Assembly (NCBI RefSeq): GCF_021010565.1
Contig: NZ_JAJNAY010000001.1
Span: 781,001-845,000, forward strand
Direction of reading: 5' to 3'
Source of the DNA: Chryseobacterium turcicum
GTDB taxonomy: Bacteria; Bacteroidota; Bacteroidia; Flavobacteriales; Weeksellaceae
Length of the DNA stretch: 64,000 bases
Shown: piece after piece, positions 16,183 to 27,582 of the stretch
Layout: each line of letters begins with the position of its first letter
How positions within the stretch are numbered: position 1 is the stretch's first letter
Translations under genes and position numbers: made by a program
Notes under the pieces: generated by a model
Told to the model about the DNA's origin: nothing
Database searches by the model: none
What the model saw: the letters and a program-made list of their open reading frames with translations, nothing else

Positions 16183-19100
16183 ATGAGTAAAACAACATCA
16201 ACAACTAGGGGAGTTGAGAGAATTAATTTCTCTTCGGCTAAAGGAAAAATCATTACTCCGGATTTCTTAGATATCCAGTTAGAGTCATTTAAAGATTTTT
16301 TCCAGCTAGACACACTTCCTGAGGACAGAAAGAAAGAAGGTTTGCACAAAACCTTCCAAGAAAACTTTCCTATTACCGATTCTAGAAACCAATTCGTATT
16401 GGAATTCTTAGACTATTTGGTAGATTCTCCACGTTATTCTATCAACGAATGTGTGGAAAGAGGTTTAACGTATTCCGTGCCTCTAAAAGCTAGACTTAAA
16501 TTATACTGTACAGACCCTGAACATGAAGATTTTCAGACAGTTGTGCAAGATGTATACTTAGGTCCGGTTCCTTATATGACTGATAGTGGTTCTTTCATCA
16601 TCAATGGTGCAGAAAGAGTTATTGTTACGCAGCTTCACCGTTCACCTGGTGTATTCTTCGGGCAAACTTACCACGCAAACGGAACTAAACTATATTATTC
16701 AAGAATTATCCCTTTCAAAGGATCTTGGATGGAATTTACAACTGATATCAACAGCGTAATGTACGCGTATATCGACCGTAAGAAAAAATTACCTTTAACA
16801 ACGTTATTAAGAGCAATCGGTTTTGAATCTGATAAAGATATCCTTCAAATCTTCGATCTTGCTGAAGAAGTGAAAGTTTCTAAAGCTGCCCTTAAAAAAG
16901 TAGAAGGTAGAACTTTGGCTGCGAGAGTATTGAACACTTGGTTCGAAGATTTCGTAGACGAAGACACTGGTGAGGTAGTTTCTATCGAAAGAAACGAAAT
17001 CATCTTAGATAGAGAAACAATTCTTGAAAAAGAGCATTTAGATCTTATCATAGATGCAGGTGTGAAATCTATCTTGATTCACAAAGAAAATGCTAACGAA
17101 TTCTCTATCATTCAGAATACGTTACAGAAAGACCCTACGAACTCTGAAAAAGAAGCAGTAGAATATATTTACCGTCAGCTAAGAAATGCAGATCCACCCG
17201 ATGAGGAAACTGCAAGAGGAATTATCGAAAAATTATTCTTCTCTGAGCAAAGATATTCATTAGGTGAAGTAGGACGTTACAGACTAAACAAAAAGTTAGG
17301 TCTTAATATCCCTACTACAACTGAGGTTCTTACAAAAGAAGATATCATTGCAATTGTAAGACACTTAATTGAATTGGTAAATTCAAAAACAGATGTTGAT
17401 GATATTGATCACCTTTCAAACAGAAGAATTAAAACTGTTGGTGAGCAATTAGCAGGGCAGTTCGGTGTAGGTCTTTCGAGAATTGCAAGAACTATTAAGG
17501 AAAGAATGAACGTTAGAGATAACGAGATATTTACTCCTCTAGATCTTGTTAATGCTAAAACTTTAACATCAGTAATTAATTCATTCTTTGGTACCAACCA
17601 GCTTTCTCAGTTCATGGACCAAACCAACCCTCTATCAGAAATCACGCACAAGCGTAGACTTTCTGCCCTAGGACCTGGTGGTTTATCAAGAGAAAGAGCA
17701 GGTTTCGAGGTACGTGACGTTCACCATACTCACTATGGTCGTATTTGTCCGATCGAAACTCCTGAGGGACCAAACATTGGTTTGATTTCATCTTTAGGTA
17801 TTTATGCTAAAATCAATACGTTAGGTTTCATCGAAACTCCGTATAGAAAAGTAAATGCTGGAACTGTAGAATTAAATGGAGATCCTATTTATTTAAATGC
17901 AGAAGACGAAGAAGATAAAGTAATTGCTCAGGCAAACGTTGAGTTAGATGACAATGGTGTTTTCTTAACAGACAGAATTATTGCTCGTCTAGACGGTGAT
18001 TATCCTGTAGTTGAGCCTTCTCAGGTTAATTTGATTGACGTTGCACCAAACCAGATTTCTGGTATTTCAGCTTCATTAATTCCTTTCTTGGAACATGATG
18101 ATGCGAACAGAGCGTTGATGGGATCAAACATGATGCGTCAGGCAGTTCCTTTGTTGAAGCCACAAGCTCCAATTGTAGGTACAGGTCTGGAACAACAAGT
18201 TGCGAAAGATTCTAGAATCTTAATCAATGCTGAAGGTAGAGGTACTGTAGAGTATGTAGATGCTGATAAGATTACCATTAAATATGAAAGAAGCGAAGAC
18301 GAAGATTTAGTATCATTCGAATCTGCTACAAAAACATATAACCTTACGAAGTTTAGAAAAACTAACCAGAGTACAACCATTACCCTAAGACCAAACGTAA
18401 GAATAGGTGATATCGTGGAAAAAGGACAAGTACTTTGCGACGGTTATGCTACTGAAAAAGGAGAATTAGCTCTTGGTAGAAACTTAGTAGTTGCGTTCAT
18501 GCCTTGGAAGGGTTACAACTTTGAGGATGCGATCGTAATCAACGAAAAAGTAGTACGTGAAGACTGGTTTACTTCAATCCACGTAGATGAGTATTCTCTT
18601 GAAGTTCGTGATACCAAATTAGGTATGGAAGAATTGACAGCAGATATTCCAAACGTTTCTGAAGAAGCTACAAAAGATCTTGATGAGAACGGAATGATCA
18701 GAATCGGTGCTGAAGTGAAGCCTGGTGATATCATGATTGGTAAGATTACTCCAAAAGGTGAATCTGATCCTACTCCTGAAGAGAAACTTCTTAGAGCAAT
18801 CTTTGGTGACAAAGCTGGTGATGTGAAAGATGCTTCATTAAAAGCAGATTCATCATTAAGAGGTGTTGTTATCAACAAAAAATTGTTCTCTAGAAACATT
18901 AAAGATAAAAAGAAAAGAACTGAAGAAAAACTTAAACTTGAAGAGATTGAAAACACTTACAAGGCTAGGTTTGATGAGTTGAGAAACAGTTTAATTGAAA
19001 AATTAAACACTTTGGTTAGCGGTAAAACTTCTCAAGGAGTTACCAATGACTTAGATGAGGAAATCATCGGTAAAGGAATGAAGTTTACTCACAAATTATT

Positions 19101-20004
19101 AACTTCAGTTGAAGATTACGTTAACGTAAGCGGTGCAGATTGGACGGTTGACAACGATAAAAACGAATTGATCAAGCAGTTGATTCACAACTATAAAATC
19201 AAATTCAACGATATTCAAGGAGTTAAAAACCGTGAGAAATTCGCAATTTCTATCGGAGATGAGCTTCCAGCAGGTATCATGAAGTTGGCTAAAGTATATA
19301 TCGCTAAAAAACGTAAACTAAACGTTGGAGATAAAATGGCGGGTCGTCACGGTAACAAAGGTATCGTTTCGAGAATCGTTCGTGAAGAAGATATGCCATT
19401 CCTAGAAGACGGAACACCAGTAGATATCGTATTGAATCCACTTGGGGTACCTTCTCGTATGAACATCGGTCAGATCTATGAAACGGTTCTTGGATGGGCT
19501 GGTCAGAGATTAGGGATGACGTTTGCTACACCAATCTTTGACGGTGCTACTCTAGATCAAATCACTGAGTATACTGAGAAAGCAGGAGTTCCTAAATTCG
19601 GTCACACTCACCTTTATGATGGGGGTACTGGAGAGAGATTTACTCAGGCTGCAACGGTAGGTATTATCTACATGTTGAAATTAGGACACATGGTTGATGA
19701 CAAAATGCACGCACGTTCTATCGGACCTTACTCATTGATTACTCAACAGCCATTAGGAGGTAAAGCTCAGTTTGGAGGTCAGAGATTCGGAGAGATGGAG
19801 GTTTGGGCTCTTGAAGCATTTGGAGCATCAAATATCTTGAGAGAGATCCTTACTGTGAAGTCAGATGACGTAATTGGTAGAGCAAAAACTTATGAAGCGA
19901 TTGCGAAAGGAGAAGCAATGCCTGAACCAGGTATTCCTGAATCTTTCAACGTACTACTTCACGAGTTACAAGGTCTTGGATTAGACGTAAGACTTGAGGA
20001 ATAA
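16183..20004 (+). CDS. rpoB: RNA polymerase beta subunit
   Basis: Beta subunit of the core enzyme, carrying half of the catalytic cleft. The 1273-aa product begins with the family segment [20 protein letters not shown]. The rifampicin pocket (about residues 474-497) reads [20 protein letters not shown], with the D, H and S equivalent to E. coli 516, 526 and 531 all in the sensitive state. The C-terminal core includes [33 protein letters not shown] and [16 protein letters not shown]. It is normally transcribed from rplL; here it has its own promoter and long leader because two cassettes lie in between. rpoC follows after 127 bases. Confidence 0.99.
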   Translation: MSKTTSTTRGVERINFSSAKGKIITPDFLDIQLESFKDFFQLDTLPEDRKKEGLHKTFQENFPITDSRNQFVLEFLDYLVDSPRYSINECVERGLTYSVPLKARLKLYCTDPEHEDFQTVVQDVYLGPVPYMTDSGSFIINGAERVIVTQLHRSPGVFFGQTYHANGTKLYYSRIIPFKGSWMEFTTDINSVMYAYIDRKKKLPLTTLLRAIGFESDKDILQIFDLAEEVKVSKAALKKVEGRTLAARVLNTWFEDFVDEDTGEVVSIERNEIILDRETILEKEHLDLIIDAGVKSILIHKENANEFSIIQNTLQKDPTNSEKEAVEYIYRQLRNADPPDEETARGIIEKLFFSEQRYSLGEVGRYRLNKKLGLNIPTTTEVLTKEDIIAIVRHLIELVNSKTDVDDIDHLSNRRIKTVGEQLAGQFGVGLSRIARTIKERMNVRDNEIFTPLDLVNAKTLTSVINSFFGTNQLSQFMDQTNPLSEITHKRRLSALGPGGLSRERAGFEVRDVHHTHYGRICPIETPEGPNIGLISSLGIYAKINTLGFIETPYRKVNAGTVELNGDPIYLNAEDEEDKVIAQANVELDDNGVFLTDRIIARLDGDYPVVEPSQVNLIDVAPNQISGISASLIPFLEHDDANRALMGSNMMRQAVPLLKPQAPIVGTGLEQQVAKDSRILINAEGRGTVEYVDADKITIKYERSEDEDLVSFESATKTYNLTKFRKTNQSTTITLRPNVRIGDIVEKGQVLCDGYATEKGELALGRNLVVAFMPWKGYNFEDAIVINEKVVREDWFTSIHVDEYSLEVRDTKLGMEELTADIPNVSEEATKDLDENGMIRIGAEVKPGDIMIGKITPKGESDPTPEEKLLRAIFGDKAGDVKDASLKADSSLRGVVINKKLFSRNIKDKKKRTEEKLKLEEIENTYKARFDELRNSLIEKLNTLVSGKTSQGVTNDLDEEIIGKGMKFTHKLLTSVEDYVNVSGADWTVDNDKNELIKQLIHNYKIKFNDIQGVKNREKFAISIGDELPAGIMKLAKVYIAKKRKLNVGDKMAGRHGNKGIVSRIVREEDMPFLEDGTPVDIVLNPLGVPSRMNIGQIYETVLGWAGQRLGMTFATPIFDGATLDQITEYTEKAGVPKFGHTHLYDGGTGERFTQAATVGIIYMLKLGHMVDDKMHARSIGPYSLITQQPLGGKAQFGGQRFGEMEVWALEAFGASNILREILTVKSDDVIGRAKTYEAIAKGEAMPEPGIPESFNVLLHELQGLGLDVRLEE

Positions 20005-20007
20005 ATT

Positions 20008-20127
20008 CGATTTGAAATTAATTTATTTGAAGTTTGAAATTCTGTCCGCAGATTTTTAATAAAATTCAAAATAAATTTTTAGAGATTCATTAATCTCAAA
20101 TCTCAAATCTCAAATCTCAAATTCAAA
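20008..20127. repeat. Word-repeat hairpin between rpoB and rpoC
   Basis: The left arm repeats a word like TTTGAAATT (20010-20041). The right arm holds four tandem ATCTCAA units from 20093, complementary in type. It resembles the spacers of the paa operon. Confidence 0.6.
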
Positions 20128-20131
20128 AAAA

Positions 20132-23100
20132 ATGTCAAATAAAAATAAAACAAGTCATTTTAATAAAATAACTATCGGTTTAGCTTCTCCTGAGTCTATT
20201 TTACAGCAATCTAGAGGGGAGATTCTTAAGCCAGAAACTATTAATTACAGAACGCACAAACCTGAAAGAGACGGTTTGTTCTGTGAAAAAATCTTCGGTC
20301 CTATCAAAGATTACGAATGTGCTTGTGGTAAATACAAGAGAATTCGTTACAAGGGGATCGTTTGTGACCGTTGTGGTGTAGAGGTTACGGAGAAAAAAGT
20401 ACGTAGAGAAAGAATCGGACACATTGGTTTGGTTGTTCCTATTGCGCACATTTGGTATTTCCGTTCTTTACCAAACAAAATCGGTTACCTTTTGGGTATT
20501 CCTTCTAAGAAATTAGATATGATCATCTATTACGAGAGATATGTTGTTATTCAGCAAGGTATCGCTAAGAAATTAGATGGTTCTGATTTTGACGATAAAG
20601 AATTCCTTACAGAAGAAGAATACCTTGATATCATGGAAACTCTTCCTGTAGAAAATCAATATCTTGATGATGCAGATCCAAACAAATTCATCGCCAAAAT
20701 GGGTGCTGAAGCTGTAGAAGAATTGTTGAGAAGAATTGATCTTGATTCATTATCTTTCGATTTGAGACACAAAGCTCACAACGAAGGTTCTAAGCAAAGA
20801 AGAACTGAAGCTCTAAAAAGATTAAACGTGGTAGAAGCATTGAGAGGTGCTAATACAAGAATGATCAACAGACCAGAGTGGATGATTATGCGTGTACTTC
20901 CTGTTATTCCACCAGAACTAAGACCATTGGTTCCATTGGATGGAGGGCGTTTCGCAACTTCAGATTTAAATGACCTTTACAGAAGAGTTATTATCAGAAA
21001 CAACCGTTTGAAGAGATTATTGGAGATTAAAGCTCCTGAAGTAATCTTGAGAAACGAGAAGCGTATGCTTCAGGAATCTGTAGATTCATTATTCGATAAT
21101 ACAAGAAAATCTTCTGCAGTAAAATCTGAATCAAACAGACCATTGAAATCACTTTCAGATTCATTGAAAGGTAAGCAAGGTCGTTTCCGTCAGAACTTAC
21201 TAGGGAAAAGGGTAGATTACTCGGCGCGTTCGGTAATTGTTGTAGGTCCAAACTTGCAGCTTCACGAATGTGGTATTCCTAAAGATATGGCAGCTGAATT
21301 ATACAAACCGTTTATCATCAGAAAACTGATTGAAAGAGGAATTGTAAAAACAGTGAAATCTGCAAAGAGAATTATTGATAGAAAAGAACCAGTAGTATAT
21401 GATATCCTAGAAAACGTGATGAAAGGTCACCCTGTTTTATTAAACAGAGCACCTACGCTTCACAGATTGGGTATTCAGGCTTTCCAACCTAAGATGATCG
21501 AAGGTAAGGCAATCCAACTACACCCGTTAGTAACAACAGCATTCAACGCCGATTTCGATGGTGACCAGATGGCGGTACACTTACCGTTAGGTCCAGAAGC
21601 GATTTTGGAAGCTCAGTTATTGATGTTAGGTTCTCAAAACATCTTGAACCCTGCAAACGGTTCTCCAATTACGGTACCTTCTCAAGACATGGTTCTTGGT
21701 CTATATTTCATGACCAAAGAATTAAGCTCTACAGAAGAGAAAAAAGTATTGGGTGAAGGTTTAGCATTCTATTCTCCTGAAGAAGCGGAAATCGCTTATG
21801 CTGAAGGTAGAGTTTCATTGAACGCTAAAGTAAGATGTAGATTACCAATCAAAGAAAACGGTGAAATCACTACGAAATTAACTGAAACTTCTGTTGGTAG
21901 AATCTTATTTAACCAAATCGTTCCTAAGCAGTCAGGATATATTAATGAACTTCTTACGAAGAAATCATTAAGAAATGTTATTGGTAAAGTACTTGCTGAT
22001 ACAGACTTCCCTACAACAGTGAAGTTCTTGGATGCAATGAAAGATTTAGGATATTCAAATGCATTCAAAGGAGGTCTTTCGTTCTCATTAGGGGACATTG
22101 TAGTTCCTGTTGAGAAAAAGCAAATGATTGCTACTTCTATTGAAACGGTAGACGAAATTAGAGCCAACTATAACATGGGTCTAATTACAGATACGGAAAG
22201 ATATAACCAGGTAATCGACGTTTGGACAAACACCAACGCTGGATTAACTGAAATGATCATGAGCAGAATGAAAACTGACCAAGGTGGGTTCAACTCTGTA
22301 TATATGATGCTTGATTCTGGAGCAAGGGGTTCTAAGGAACAGATCCGTCAGTTATCAGGAATGAGAGGTTTGATGGCAAAACCGCAAAAAGCTGGTTCTA
22401 CTGGTGCGGAAATTATCGAAAACCCGATTCTTGCAAACTTTAAGGAAGGTCTTTCCATCTTAGAATACTTTATCTCTACTCACGGTGCTCGTAAAGGTCT
22501 TGCGGATACCGCTCTTAAGACTGCCGATGCGGGTTACTTAACGAGAAGATTGGTAGACGTTGCACAAGACGTTATCGTTACAGAAGACGACTGTGGAACA
22601 TTAAGAGGTACAGAAGTTACGGCACTTAAGAAAAATGACGAGATCGTTGAAAAGATTTCTGAAAGAATCTTAGGTAGAGTTTCTTTACATAATATTTACG
22701 ATCCTGAAACAGATGAGTTAATTGCTCACGCAGATCAGATTATTAATGAATCTTTAGCTAAAAAAATCGAAGAAATCGGTCTTGAGGCAGTTGAGGTTCG
22801 TTCACCACTGACTTGTGAAACTAAAAAAGGAATCTGTGCTAAATGTTACGGTAGAAACTTAGCTACAGGTAAACCTATTCACATGGGTGAAGCTGTAGGA
22901 GTTATTGCTGCACAATCAATTGGGGAACCGGGAACTCAGCTTACGTTGAGAACTTTCCACCAAGGGGGTGTATCTACAAACGTATCAGAAAACCCATCAA
23001 TCATCGCAAGAAGAGATGGTATCGTAGAATTGGATGAGGTAAGAACAATTACTTCTGAAGACGAAAACGGAAACACTGCTGAGGTAGTAGTATCTCGTAC

Positions 23101-24397
23101 AACAGAATTTAGATTGGTTGCTGATAACGAAACTAGAACTCCATTAATGGTTGCTAACGTACCTTATGGTGCTATATTATCTGTTAAATCGGGTGATAAA
23201 GTAAGCAAAGGTGATACAATCTGTAGATGGGATCCGTATAACGCGGTAATTATTGCAGAAACTGCTGGTAAGGTAGAATACGAGGATATCATCCAAGGTA
23301 TTTCATTCCAACTAGAAATCGATGAGCAGACAGGTTTCGAAGAGAAAGTAATCTCTGAATCTAGAAATAAGAAAGCCGTACCTACTTTGAAGGTGGTAGA
23401 TTCTAAAGGTGTTGAGCAGAAAGGCTACAACTTACCGGTAGGAGCCCACTTAATGGTAAACGATGGTGAAAAAATTAAAGCTGGTAAAGTTTTAATCAAG
23501 ATCCCAAGAAAAGCTGCAAAGACAGGGGATATCACCGGAGGTCTTCCGAGAGTTACCGAATTATTCGAAGCAAGAAACCCTTCAAACCCGGCGGTTGTTA
23601 CAGAAATCGATGGGGTAGTTTCTTACGGAAAAATCAAAAGAGGTAACCGTGAATTGATCGTTGAAGCTAAAACTGGGGAGAGAAAAATTTATTTAGTTAA
23701 ATTATCAAACCAAATCTTAGTACAGGAGAATGACTTCGTGAGAGCTGGTTCGCCACTTTCTGACGGTTCAGTTACTCCAGACGACATCCTAAAAATCAAA
23801 GGGCCAACTGCGGTTCAGGAATATTTAGTAAACGAAATTCAGGAAGTTTACCGTCTACAAGGGGTAAAAATCGACGACAAACACTTCGAAATCATCGTTA
23901 GACAGATGATGACAAAAGTATCAATCGTTGATGGAGGTGATACTCAGTTCCTTGAAGCTGCTCTTGAGCACAAATACGATTTCCTAATGGAAAACAACAG
24001 AGTATTTGGTCTTAAAGTAGTAACAGAAGCTGGTGATTCTAAAGAATTTAAGCCAGGACAGATGATTACTGCAAGAGAACTAAGAGACGAAAACTCTAAG
24101 TTGAAGCGTGAAGATATGGCATTAGTTGAAGTAAGAGAAGCACTTCCTGCTACGGCTACGCCGGTATTGCAAGGGATTACAAGAGCCGCTCTACAAACGA
24201 AGTCGTTCATGTCTGCAGCATCGTTCCAGGAAACAACTAAAGTTCTAAACGAAGCAGCAGTTGCTGGTAAAGTAGACAGCTTGAATGGTCTTAAAGAAAA
24301 TGTAATTGTAGGACACAGAATCCCTGCAGGTACAGGTCTTAAAGAATATCAAAATGTAATTGTTGGTTCTAAGAAAGAATTCGAAGACCTTAACTAA
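20132..24397 (+). CDS. rpoC: RNA polymerase beta' subunit
   Basis: Beta' subunit, holding the catalytic magnesium. The 1421-aa product has the N-terminal zinc finger with [20 protein letters not shown] near residues 65-85 and the catalytic NADFDGDQM near 472-480. The trigger-loop region is [19 protein letters not shown] and the second zinc site is [13 protein letters not shown]. The C-terminal end is ILTEAAVAGK-like ([20 protein letters not shown]). Length and order are normal. It is co-transcribed with rpoB across a repeat-containing spacer. Confidence 0.99.
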   Translation: MSNKNKTSHFNKITIGLASPESILQQSRGEILKPETINYRTHKPERDGLFCEKIFGPIKDYECACGKYKRIRYKGIVCDRCGVEVTEKKVRRERIGHIGLVVPIAHIWYFRSLPNKIGYLLGIPSKKLDMIIYYERYVVIQQGIAKKLDGSDFDDKEFLTEEEYLDIMETLPVENQYLDDADPNKFIAKMGAEAVEELLRRIDLDSLSFDLRHKAHNEGSKQRRTEALKRLNVVEALRGANTRMINRPEWMIMRVLPVIPPELRPLVPLDGGRFATSDLNDLYRRVIIRNNRLKRLLEIKAPEVILRNEKRMLQESVDSLFDNTRKSSAVKSESNRPLKSLSDSLKGKQGRFRQNLLGKRVDYSARSVIVVGPNLQLHECGIPKDMAAELYKPFIIRKLIERGIVKTVKSAKRIIDRKEPVVYDILENVMKGHPVLLNRAPTLHRLGIQAFQPKMIEGKAIQLHPLVTTAFNADFDGDQMAVHLPLGPEAILEAQLLMLGSQNILNPANGSPITVPSQDMVLGLYFMTKELSSTEEKKVLGEGLAFYSPEEAEIAYAEGRVSLNAKVRCRLPIKENGEITTKLTETSVGRILFNQIVPKQSGYINELLTKKSLRNVIGKVLADTDFPTTVKFLDAMKDLGYSNAFKGGLSFSLGDIVVPVEKKQMIATSIETVDEIRANYNMGLITDTERYNQVIDVWTNTNAGLTEMIMSRMKTDQGGFNSVYMMLDSGARGSKEQIRQLSGMRGLMAKPQKAGSTGAEIIENPILANFKEGLSILEYFISTHGARKGLADTALKTADAGYLTRRLVDVAQDVIVTEDDCGTLRGTEVTALKKNDEIVEKISERILGRVSLHNIYDPETDELIAHADQIINESLAKKIEEIGLEAVEVRSPLTCETKKGICAKCYGRNLATGKPIHMGEAVGVIAAQSIGEPGTQLTLRTFHQGGVSTNVSENPSIIARRDGIVELDEVRTITSEDENGNTAEVVVSRTTEFRLVADNETRTPLMVANVPYGAILSVKSGDKVSKGDTICRWDPYNAVIIAETAGKVEYEDIIQGISFQLEIDEQTGFEEKVISESRNKKAVPTLKVVDSKGVEQKGYNLPVGAHLMVNDGEKIKAGKVLIKIPRKAAKTGDITGGLPRVTELFEARNPSNPAVVTEIDGVVSYGKIKRGNRELIVEAKTGERKIYLVKLSNQILVQENDFVRAGSPLSDGSVTPDDILKIKGPTAVQEYLVNEIQEVYRLQGVKIDDKHFEIIVRQMMTKVSIVDGGDTQFLEAALEHKYDFLMENNRVFGLKVVTEAGDSKEFKPGQMITARELRDENSKLKREDMALVEVREALPATATPVLQGITRAALQTKSFMSAASFQETTKVLNEAAVAGKVDSLNGLKENVIVGHRIPAGTGLKEYQNVIVGSKKEFEDLN

Positions 24398-24404
24398 AAT
24401 TAAT

Positions 24405-24462
24405 GATTTGAAATTTGAGGTTTGAAATTATTTTTATATTTTCACAATCTCAAATTTCATTT
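24405..24462. repeat. Word-repeat hairpin between rpoC and the DUF3467 gene
   Basis: TGAAATTTGAG (24409-24419) is the exact reverse complement of CTCAAATTTCA (24449-24459). Same type as the paa operon spacers. Confidence 0.7.
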
Positions 24463-24482
24463 TTAAAAATATAACTTATACA

Positions 24483-24791
24483 ATGGACAATCAAAATCAA
24501 AACAACGATCCAAACAACATCAACATCCAACTTAACGAGATGGTAGCTTCAGGGGTTTACTGTAACCTTGCGTTAGTAAACCACTCTCCATCTGAGTTTG
24601 TAGTAGATTTCATCCAGTTAATGCCGGGTGTACAGCAAGCTAACGTGAGATCAAGAGTAATCTTGGCTCCTCTTCACGCTAAGAGAGTTTTGGCTGCACT
24701 TCAGCAAAACATCACTAACTACGAGCAACAATTCGGAGAAATCAAAGAAGTTGAGCCTTTCGTATTAGGAGGAAACAACGTTAACGCTTAA
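24483..24791 (+). CDS. DUF3467 family protein
   Basis: A 102-aa cytosolic protein of the DUF3467 family, function unknown. The N-terminus is Asn/Gln-rich and probably disordered (residues 1-15). The family core runs through VYCNLALVNHSPSEFVVDFI (about 25-44), QLMPGV and RVILAPLHAKRVLAALQQNI. It follows rpoC after 85 bases and ends at a strong terminator, so it is probably the last gene of the rpoBC transcript. The position suggests a link with transcription or translation but proves nothing. Confidence 0.85.
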   Translation: MDNQNQNNDPNNINIQLNEMVASGVYCNLALVNHSPSEFVVDFIQLMPGVQQANVRSRVILAPLHAKRVLAALQQNITNYEQQFGEIKEVEPFVLGGNNVNA

Positions 24792-24813
24792 GATTTATCT
24801 TAACTATATAAGA

Positions 24814-24843
24814 ATGCCTCAACGAAAGTTGAGGCATTTTTCT
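24814..24843 (+). terminator. Terminator of the rpoBC-DUF3467 unit
   Basis: ATGCCTCAAC (24814-24823), GAAA loop, GTTGAGGCAT (24828-24837), then T-rich sequence. Confidence 0.9.
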
Positions 24844-24937
24844 TTTTTACTCAATTATTATTTCCAGTATATTCAACTCATTATCATTGAAATTATAAAT
24901 ATTTAAATTAAAATAGAATACAGATTATTCAATTGTA

Positions 24938-24945
24938 TATCTTTG
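24938..24945 (+). promoter_or_regulatory. Predicted promoter of the Crp/Fnr gene
   Basis: TATCTTTG matches the -7 box and lies about 22 bases before the start codon. No clear -33 element is visible. Confidence 0.5.
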
Positions 24946-24967
24946 TTTTTGAAAATAATTCATTAAT

Positions 24968-25618
24968 ATGGTAGATAATCAGTTTATTTTAAACAAATTT
25001 GGTTTTTTGGGTAATGATTTTTTAGAAGAAATAGACCAGCATTCTTCTCTTATAAAAGTAAAAGGAAAAACTGAAATCCTTGCAGAAGGAAATAAAATAA
25101 AAAACATTCCTTTTGTAATCAATGGAAGTTTAAAAGTGTATGCATTAAATGATGAAAGAGAGCTTATTTACAATTATATAAGATCGGGTGAAACATGTTT
25201 GATGAGTTTCTCAACAATTTTCAACGATTTTGTAAGCCGTGTATATGTTGTTTCAGAAGAAGACACAGAAATGCTGATAATACCGGCTTCCATTTTACTT
25301 GATTGGTTGATTAAATACCCTCAAATCAATAAACTTTTTTATTATGAATTTGATCTCCGTTTTACTGATATTATGAATATGGTGAATGATGCGGTTTTTC
25401 ATAAATTAGATAAACGAGTTTTAAACTACATCAAACAGCAAATTTCTATCACCGGAAAAAATCCTATTAAACTTACTCATAAAGAAATTGCTAACAATTT
25501 GGGCACTTCTAGGGAGGTCGTAAGCAGAGTTTTAAAAAAAGTTGAAAATGAGGGTGAAATTATCCAAACGAAAGAAGGTATAAAAATCCCTGTAAATGAA
25601 AATGTTAGAATAAACTAA
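24968..25618 (+). CDS. Crp/Fnr family transcriptional regulator
   Basis: A 216-aa DNA-binding regulator. Residues about 20-125 form a cyclic-nucleotide-type sensor barrel (GNKIKNIPFVINGSLKVYAL, then YIRSGETCLMSFS), and about 150-210 form the Crp winged helix with recognition helix LTHKEIANNLGTSREVVSRV. The Cys pattern of oxygen-sensing FNR is absent; one Cys lies near residue 77. The gene faces the envelope operon that follows on the same strand, and a GGTGA-N6-TCACC palindrome sits in the gap. I infer that it controls that operon. The effector molecule cannot be read from sequence. Confidence 0.9.
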   Translation: MVDNQFILNKFGFLGNDFLEEIDQHSSLIKVKGKTEILAEGNKIKNIPFVINGSLKVYALNDERELIYNYIRSGETCLMSFSTIFNDFVSRVYVVSEEDTEMLIIPASILLDWLIKYPQINKLFYYEFDLRFTDIMNMVNDAVFHKLDKRVLNYIKQQISITGKNPIKLTHKEIANNLGTSREVVSRVLKKVENEGEIIQTKEGIKIPVNENVRIN

Positions 25619-25667
25619 TAAATGTTATTTAATTGTTTTAATAATCCGATTGATAAAAACAATTCAC

Positions 25668-25689
25668 TCGGTGACTTTTATCACCAAGT
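25668..25689. promoter_or_regulatory. Candidate Crp/Fnr operator
   Basis: GGTGA (25670-25674), six bases, TCACC (25681-25685); the two flanking bases on each side extend the dyad with one mismatch. It has the Crp half-site spacing and is centred about 44 bases before the predicted start, a position typical of class II activation. Confidence 0.6.
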
Positions 25690-25707
25690 TTTAGAATCAT
25701 AAGTCTA

Positions 25708-25715
25708 TAAGTTTG
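25708..25715 (+). promoter_or_regulatory. Predicted promoter of the DUF5777 operon
   Basis: TAAGTTTG matches the -7 box about 27 bases before the start codon. The missing -33 element fits an activator-dependent promoter. Confidence 0.55.
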
Positions 25716-25741
25716 TCATACAAATATTAAACAATACGTGT

Positions 25742-26587
25742 ATGACAAAAACTTTCCTTTTTTTGTCAATGTTTGCTTCAGGTTTTGCCTTTTCTCAGGA
25801 AGACCTATTGAAAGATATTGACACCATTCAAACAAAAAATACAGAAAATTCACCGCCCGCCTTTAAGGCTCTTCAGATTGTCACAGGTCAGTCAACAAAA
25901 TTGACGGCTAAAAACGAATGGTATATTGTAGTTGCCCATCGTTTTAGTGATGTAAGCAGAGGCTTCAAAGATTTCTTTGGCTTAGATGATGCTTCTACAA
26001 AGCTAGGTGTCATCTATGGTGTAACCGATGGGATTTCATTAAGCCTTTCACGAGAAACCAACCTTAAAACTTTTGAAGGCGCTGCAAAATACAATCTCGT
26101 AAAGCAAAGCGAAAATTTCCCAGTTACTATTGTAGGGTATAATGTGATGGCTGTAAATACAGACCTCAGCAAAGATAATTATCCGCATCTTCAATTTGGG
26201 GATAGACTTTCTTATCTTACTCAGGCGCTGATTTCTAAAAGATTTAATGATAATTTTTCTTTACAGTTAACACCTTCTTACGTTCACAAAAACCTTTATG
26301 AACCTACAATTGAAGATAAAAATCAATTTTTAACAGGTTTAGGAGGGCGTTATAAGATTTCAAAAAGAATATCGATTAACGCTGAGTATTTTGTGAATTT
26401 TGATAATCACAGTTTCTATAAAAATCCGCTCTCTTTAGGGATGGATTTAGATACTGGGGGACATGTGTTCCAGCTATTATTTTCCAATTCCCAGTTGAAT
26501 TCAGATATTGGTTACCTCACAAACGCTTCCGGAAAGTGGGAGAAAGGCCAGATTTTCTTTGGGTTTAATCTTTATAGAGTTTTTTAA
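25742..26587 (+). CDS. DUF5777 family outer membrane beta-barrel protein
   Basis: A 281-aa exported protein with signal peptide (LFLSMFASGFAFSQ, about residues 6-19). The body matches the DUF5777 barrel family: WYIVVAHRFSDVSRGFKDFF (about 60-79), LGVIYGVTDGISLSLSR and a C-terminal strand ending FFGFNLYRVF with the terminal Phe of outer membrane proteins. It is the first gene of a run with a c-type cytochrome, YceI and a DOMON-like protein. I infer a role in envelope electron transfer or stress. The 91-base gap to the next gene contains a small hairpin (ATTGGT with ACCAAT, near 26606-26625). Confidence 0.85.
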   Translation: MTKTFLFLSMFASGFAFSQEDLLKDIDTIQTKNTENSPPAFKALQIVTGQSTKLTAKNEWYIVVAHRFSDVSRGFKDFFGLDDASTKLGVIYGVTDGISLSLSRETNLKTFEGAAKYNLVKQSENFPVTIVGYNVMAVNTDLSKDNYPHLQFGDRLSYLTQALISKRFNDNFSLQLTPSYVHKNLYEPTIEDKNQFLTGLGGRYKISKRISINAEYFVNFDNHSFYKNPLSLGMDLDTGGHVFQLLFSNSQLNSDIGYLTNASGKWEKGQIFFGFNLYRVF

Positions 26588-26678
26588 TAATGAAATGAGC
26601 ATTGGCTAAATTGGTTACAAAGACCAATGAAAATTAGCGAATTCTATATGACAATTAAAAAACAAATAATATATACAT

Positions 26679-27029
26679 ATGAAAAGATTAATCTATATCA
26701 TTTCATCGGCAACGGTATTAATTGCCTGTGAAAGCAGAACCTATGAAGAGATTTCAGATAAAACTCCCATTGTGGAATTGATAACTTATAATAAAGATGT
26801 AAAACCTATTATTGAAGCCAATTGTATCATGTGTCATTCACCGGGAGGTGCAGCTTCGTTTCAACCGTGGACGAGCTACAACCAAGTGAAAAATAATATT
26901 GATAAAATTATTGACAGAGTTAGCAGACCAGTCGGAGACCCACAAAAAATGCCTCAAGGCGGAAGTTTATCTCCTTCACAAATCACAATTATCACAAAAT
27001 GGAAAGCCGATGGGCTAAACGAAAATTAA
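26679..27029 (+). CDS. c-type cytochrome lipoprotein
   Basis: A 116-aa exported haem protein. The lipobox-like VLIACES near residues 13-19 suggests a lipoprotein anchored after Cys17. One haem-binding CIMCH motif lies near residues 49-53, and KMPQGG near 92-97 supplies a likely axial Met. The size and the EANCIMCHSPGG context fit a small periplasmic electron carrier. It lies 10 bases before the YceI gene in the same operon. Confidence 0.88.
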   Translation: MKRLIYIISSATVLIACESRTYEEISDKTPIVELITYNKDVKPIIEANCIMCHSPGGAASFQPWTSYNQVKNNIDKIIDRVSRPVGDPQKMPQGGSLSPSQITIITKWKADGLNEN

Positions 27030-27039
27030 AAGAATTAAT

Positions 27040-27582
27040 ATGAAAAACCTACTATTATTAATTGTTACGATAAGTTTTTCAAACGTGATTTCGGCTCAGA
27101 AATATACGACCAAAACGGGTAAAGTAACATTTGAAGCCTCAGTGCCTTTATTTGAAGATATTTATGCACAGGATGATGATAATATTGCCGTCGTTAATGC
27201 TGATAACGGAGATTTTGCATCAATTTCATCTGTGAAAAACTTCCATTTTAAAGTGAAATTAATGGAAGAACATTTTAATGAAAATTATGCTGAATCGGCA
27301 ACTTATCCAAAGACTACTTTTAAAGGAAAGATTGTGAACTTTGATAAAACAAAACTAACGACAACGCCTCAGAAATATACCGTTCAGGGAACTTTAAACT
27401 TTCACGGGGTGGATAGAGCAGTGAGTTCAAGTGCTGCAATTTATTCTAAAGACGGTAAAATTTATATGCAGGGAAATTTCGTTGCAAAACCTGCTGATTT
27501 TAAAGTCACTATTCCTAAAATGGTGACTAAAAAAGTAGCCGAAAATGTAAATGTTGAGTATAACTATATACTATCAAAATAA
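27040..27582 (+). CDS. YceI family periplasmic protein
   Basis: A 180-aa lipocalin-like barrel protein with signal peptide (LLLLIVTISFSNVISAQ). YceI proteins bind polyisoprenoid-type ligands in the periplasm and often sit beside cytochromes. Family features are TGKVTFEASVPLFEDIYAQD near residues 26-45, YPKTTFKGKI near 92 and YTVQGTLNFHGVDRAV near 113-128. Its stop overlaps the start of the next gene (TAATG), so the two are translationally coupled. Confidence 0.9.
   Translation: MKNLLLLIVTISFSNVISAQKYTTKTGKVTFEASVPLFEDIYAQDDDNIAVVNADNGDFASISSVKNFHFKVKLMEEHFNENYAESATYPKTTFKGKIVNFDKTKLTTTPQKYTVQGTLNFHGVDRAVSSSAAIYSKDGKIYMQGNFVAKPADFKVTIPKMVTKKVAENVNVEYNYILSK

Noticed and set aside
20093..20127. 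CRISPR or coding repeat at the ATCTCAA heptamers
   Set aside because: Heptamers have no spacers and lie in a non-coding gap; they fit the word-repeat hairpin class instead.
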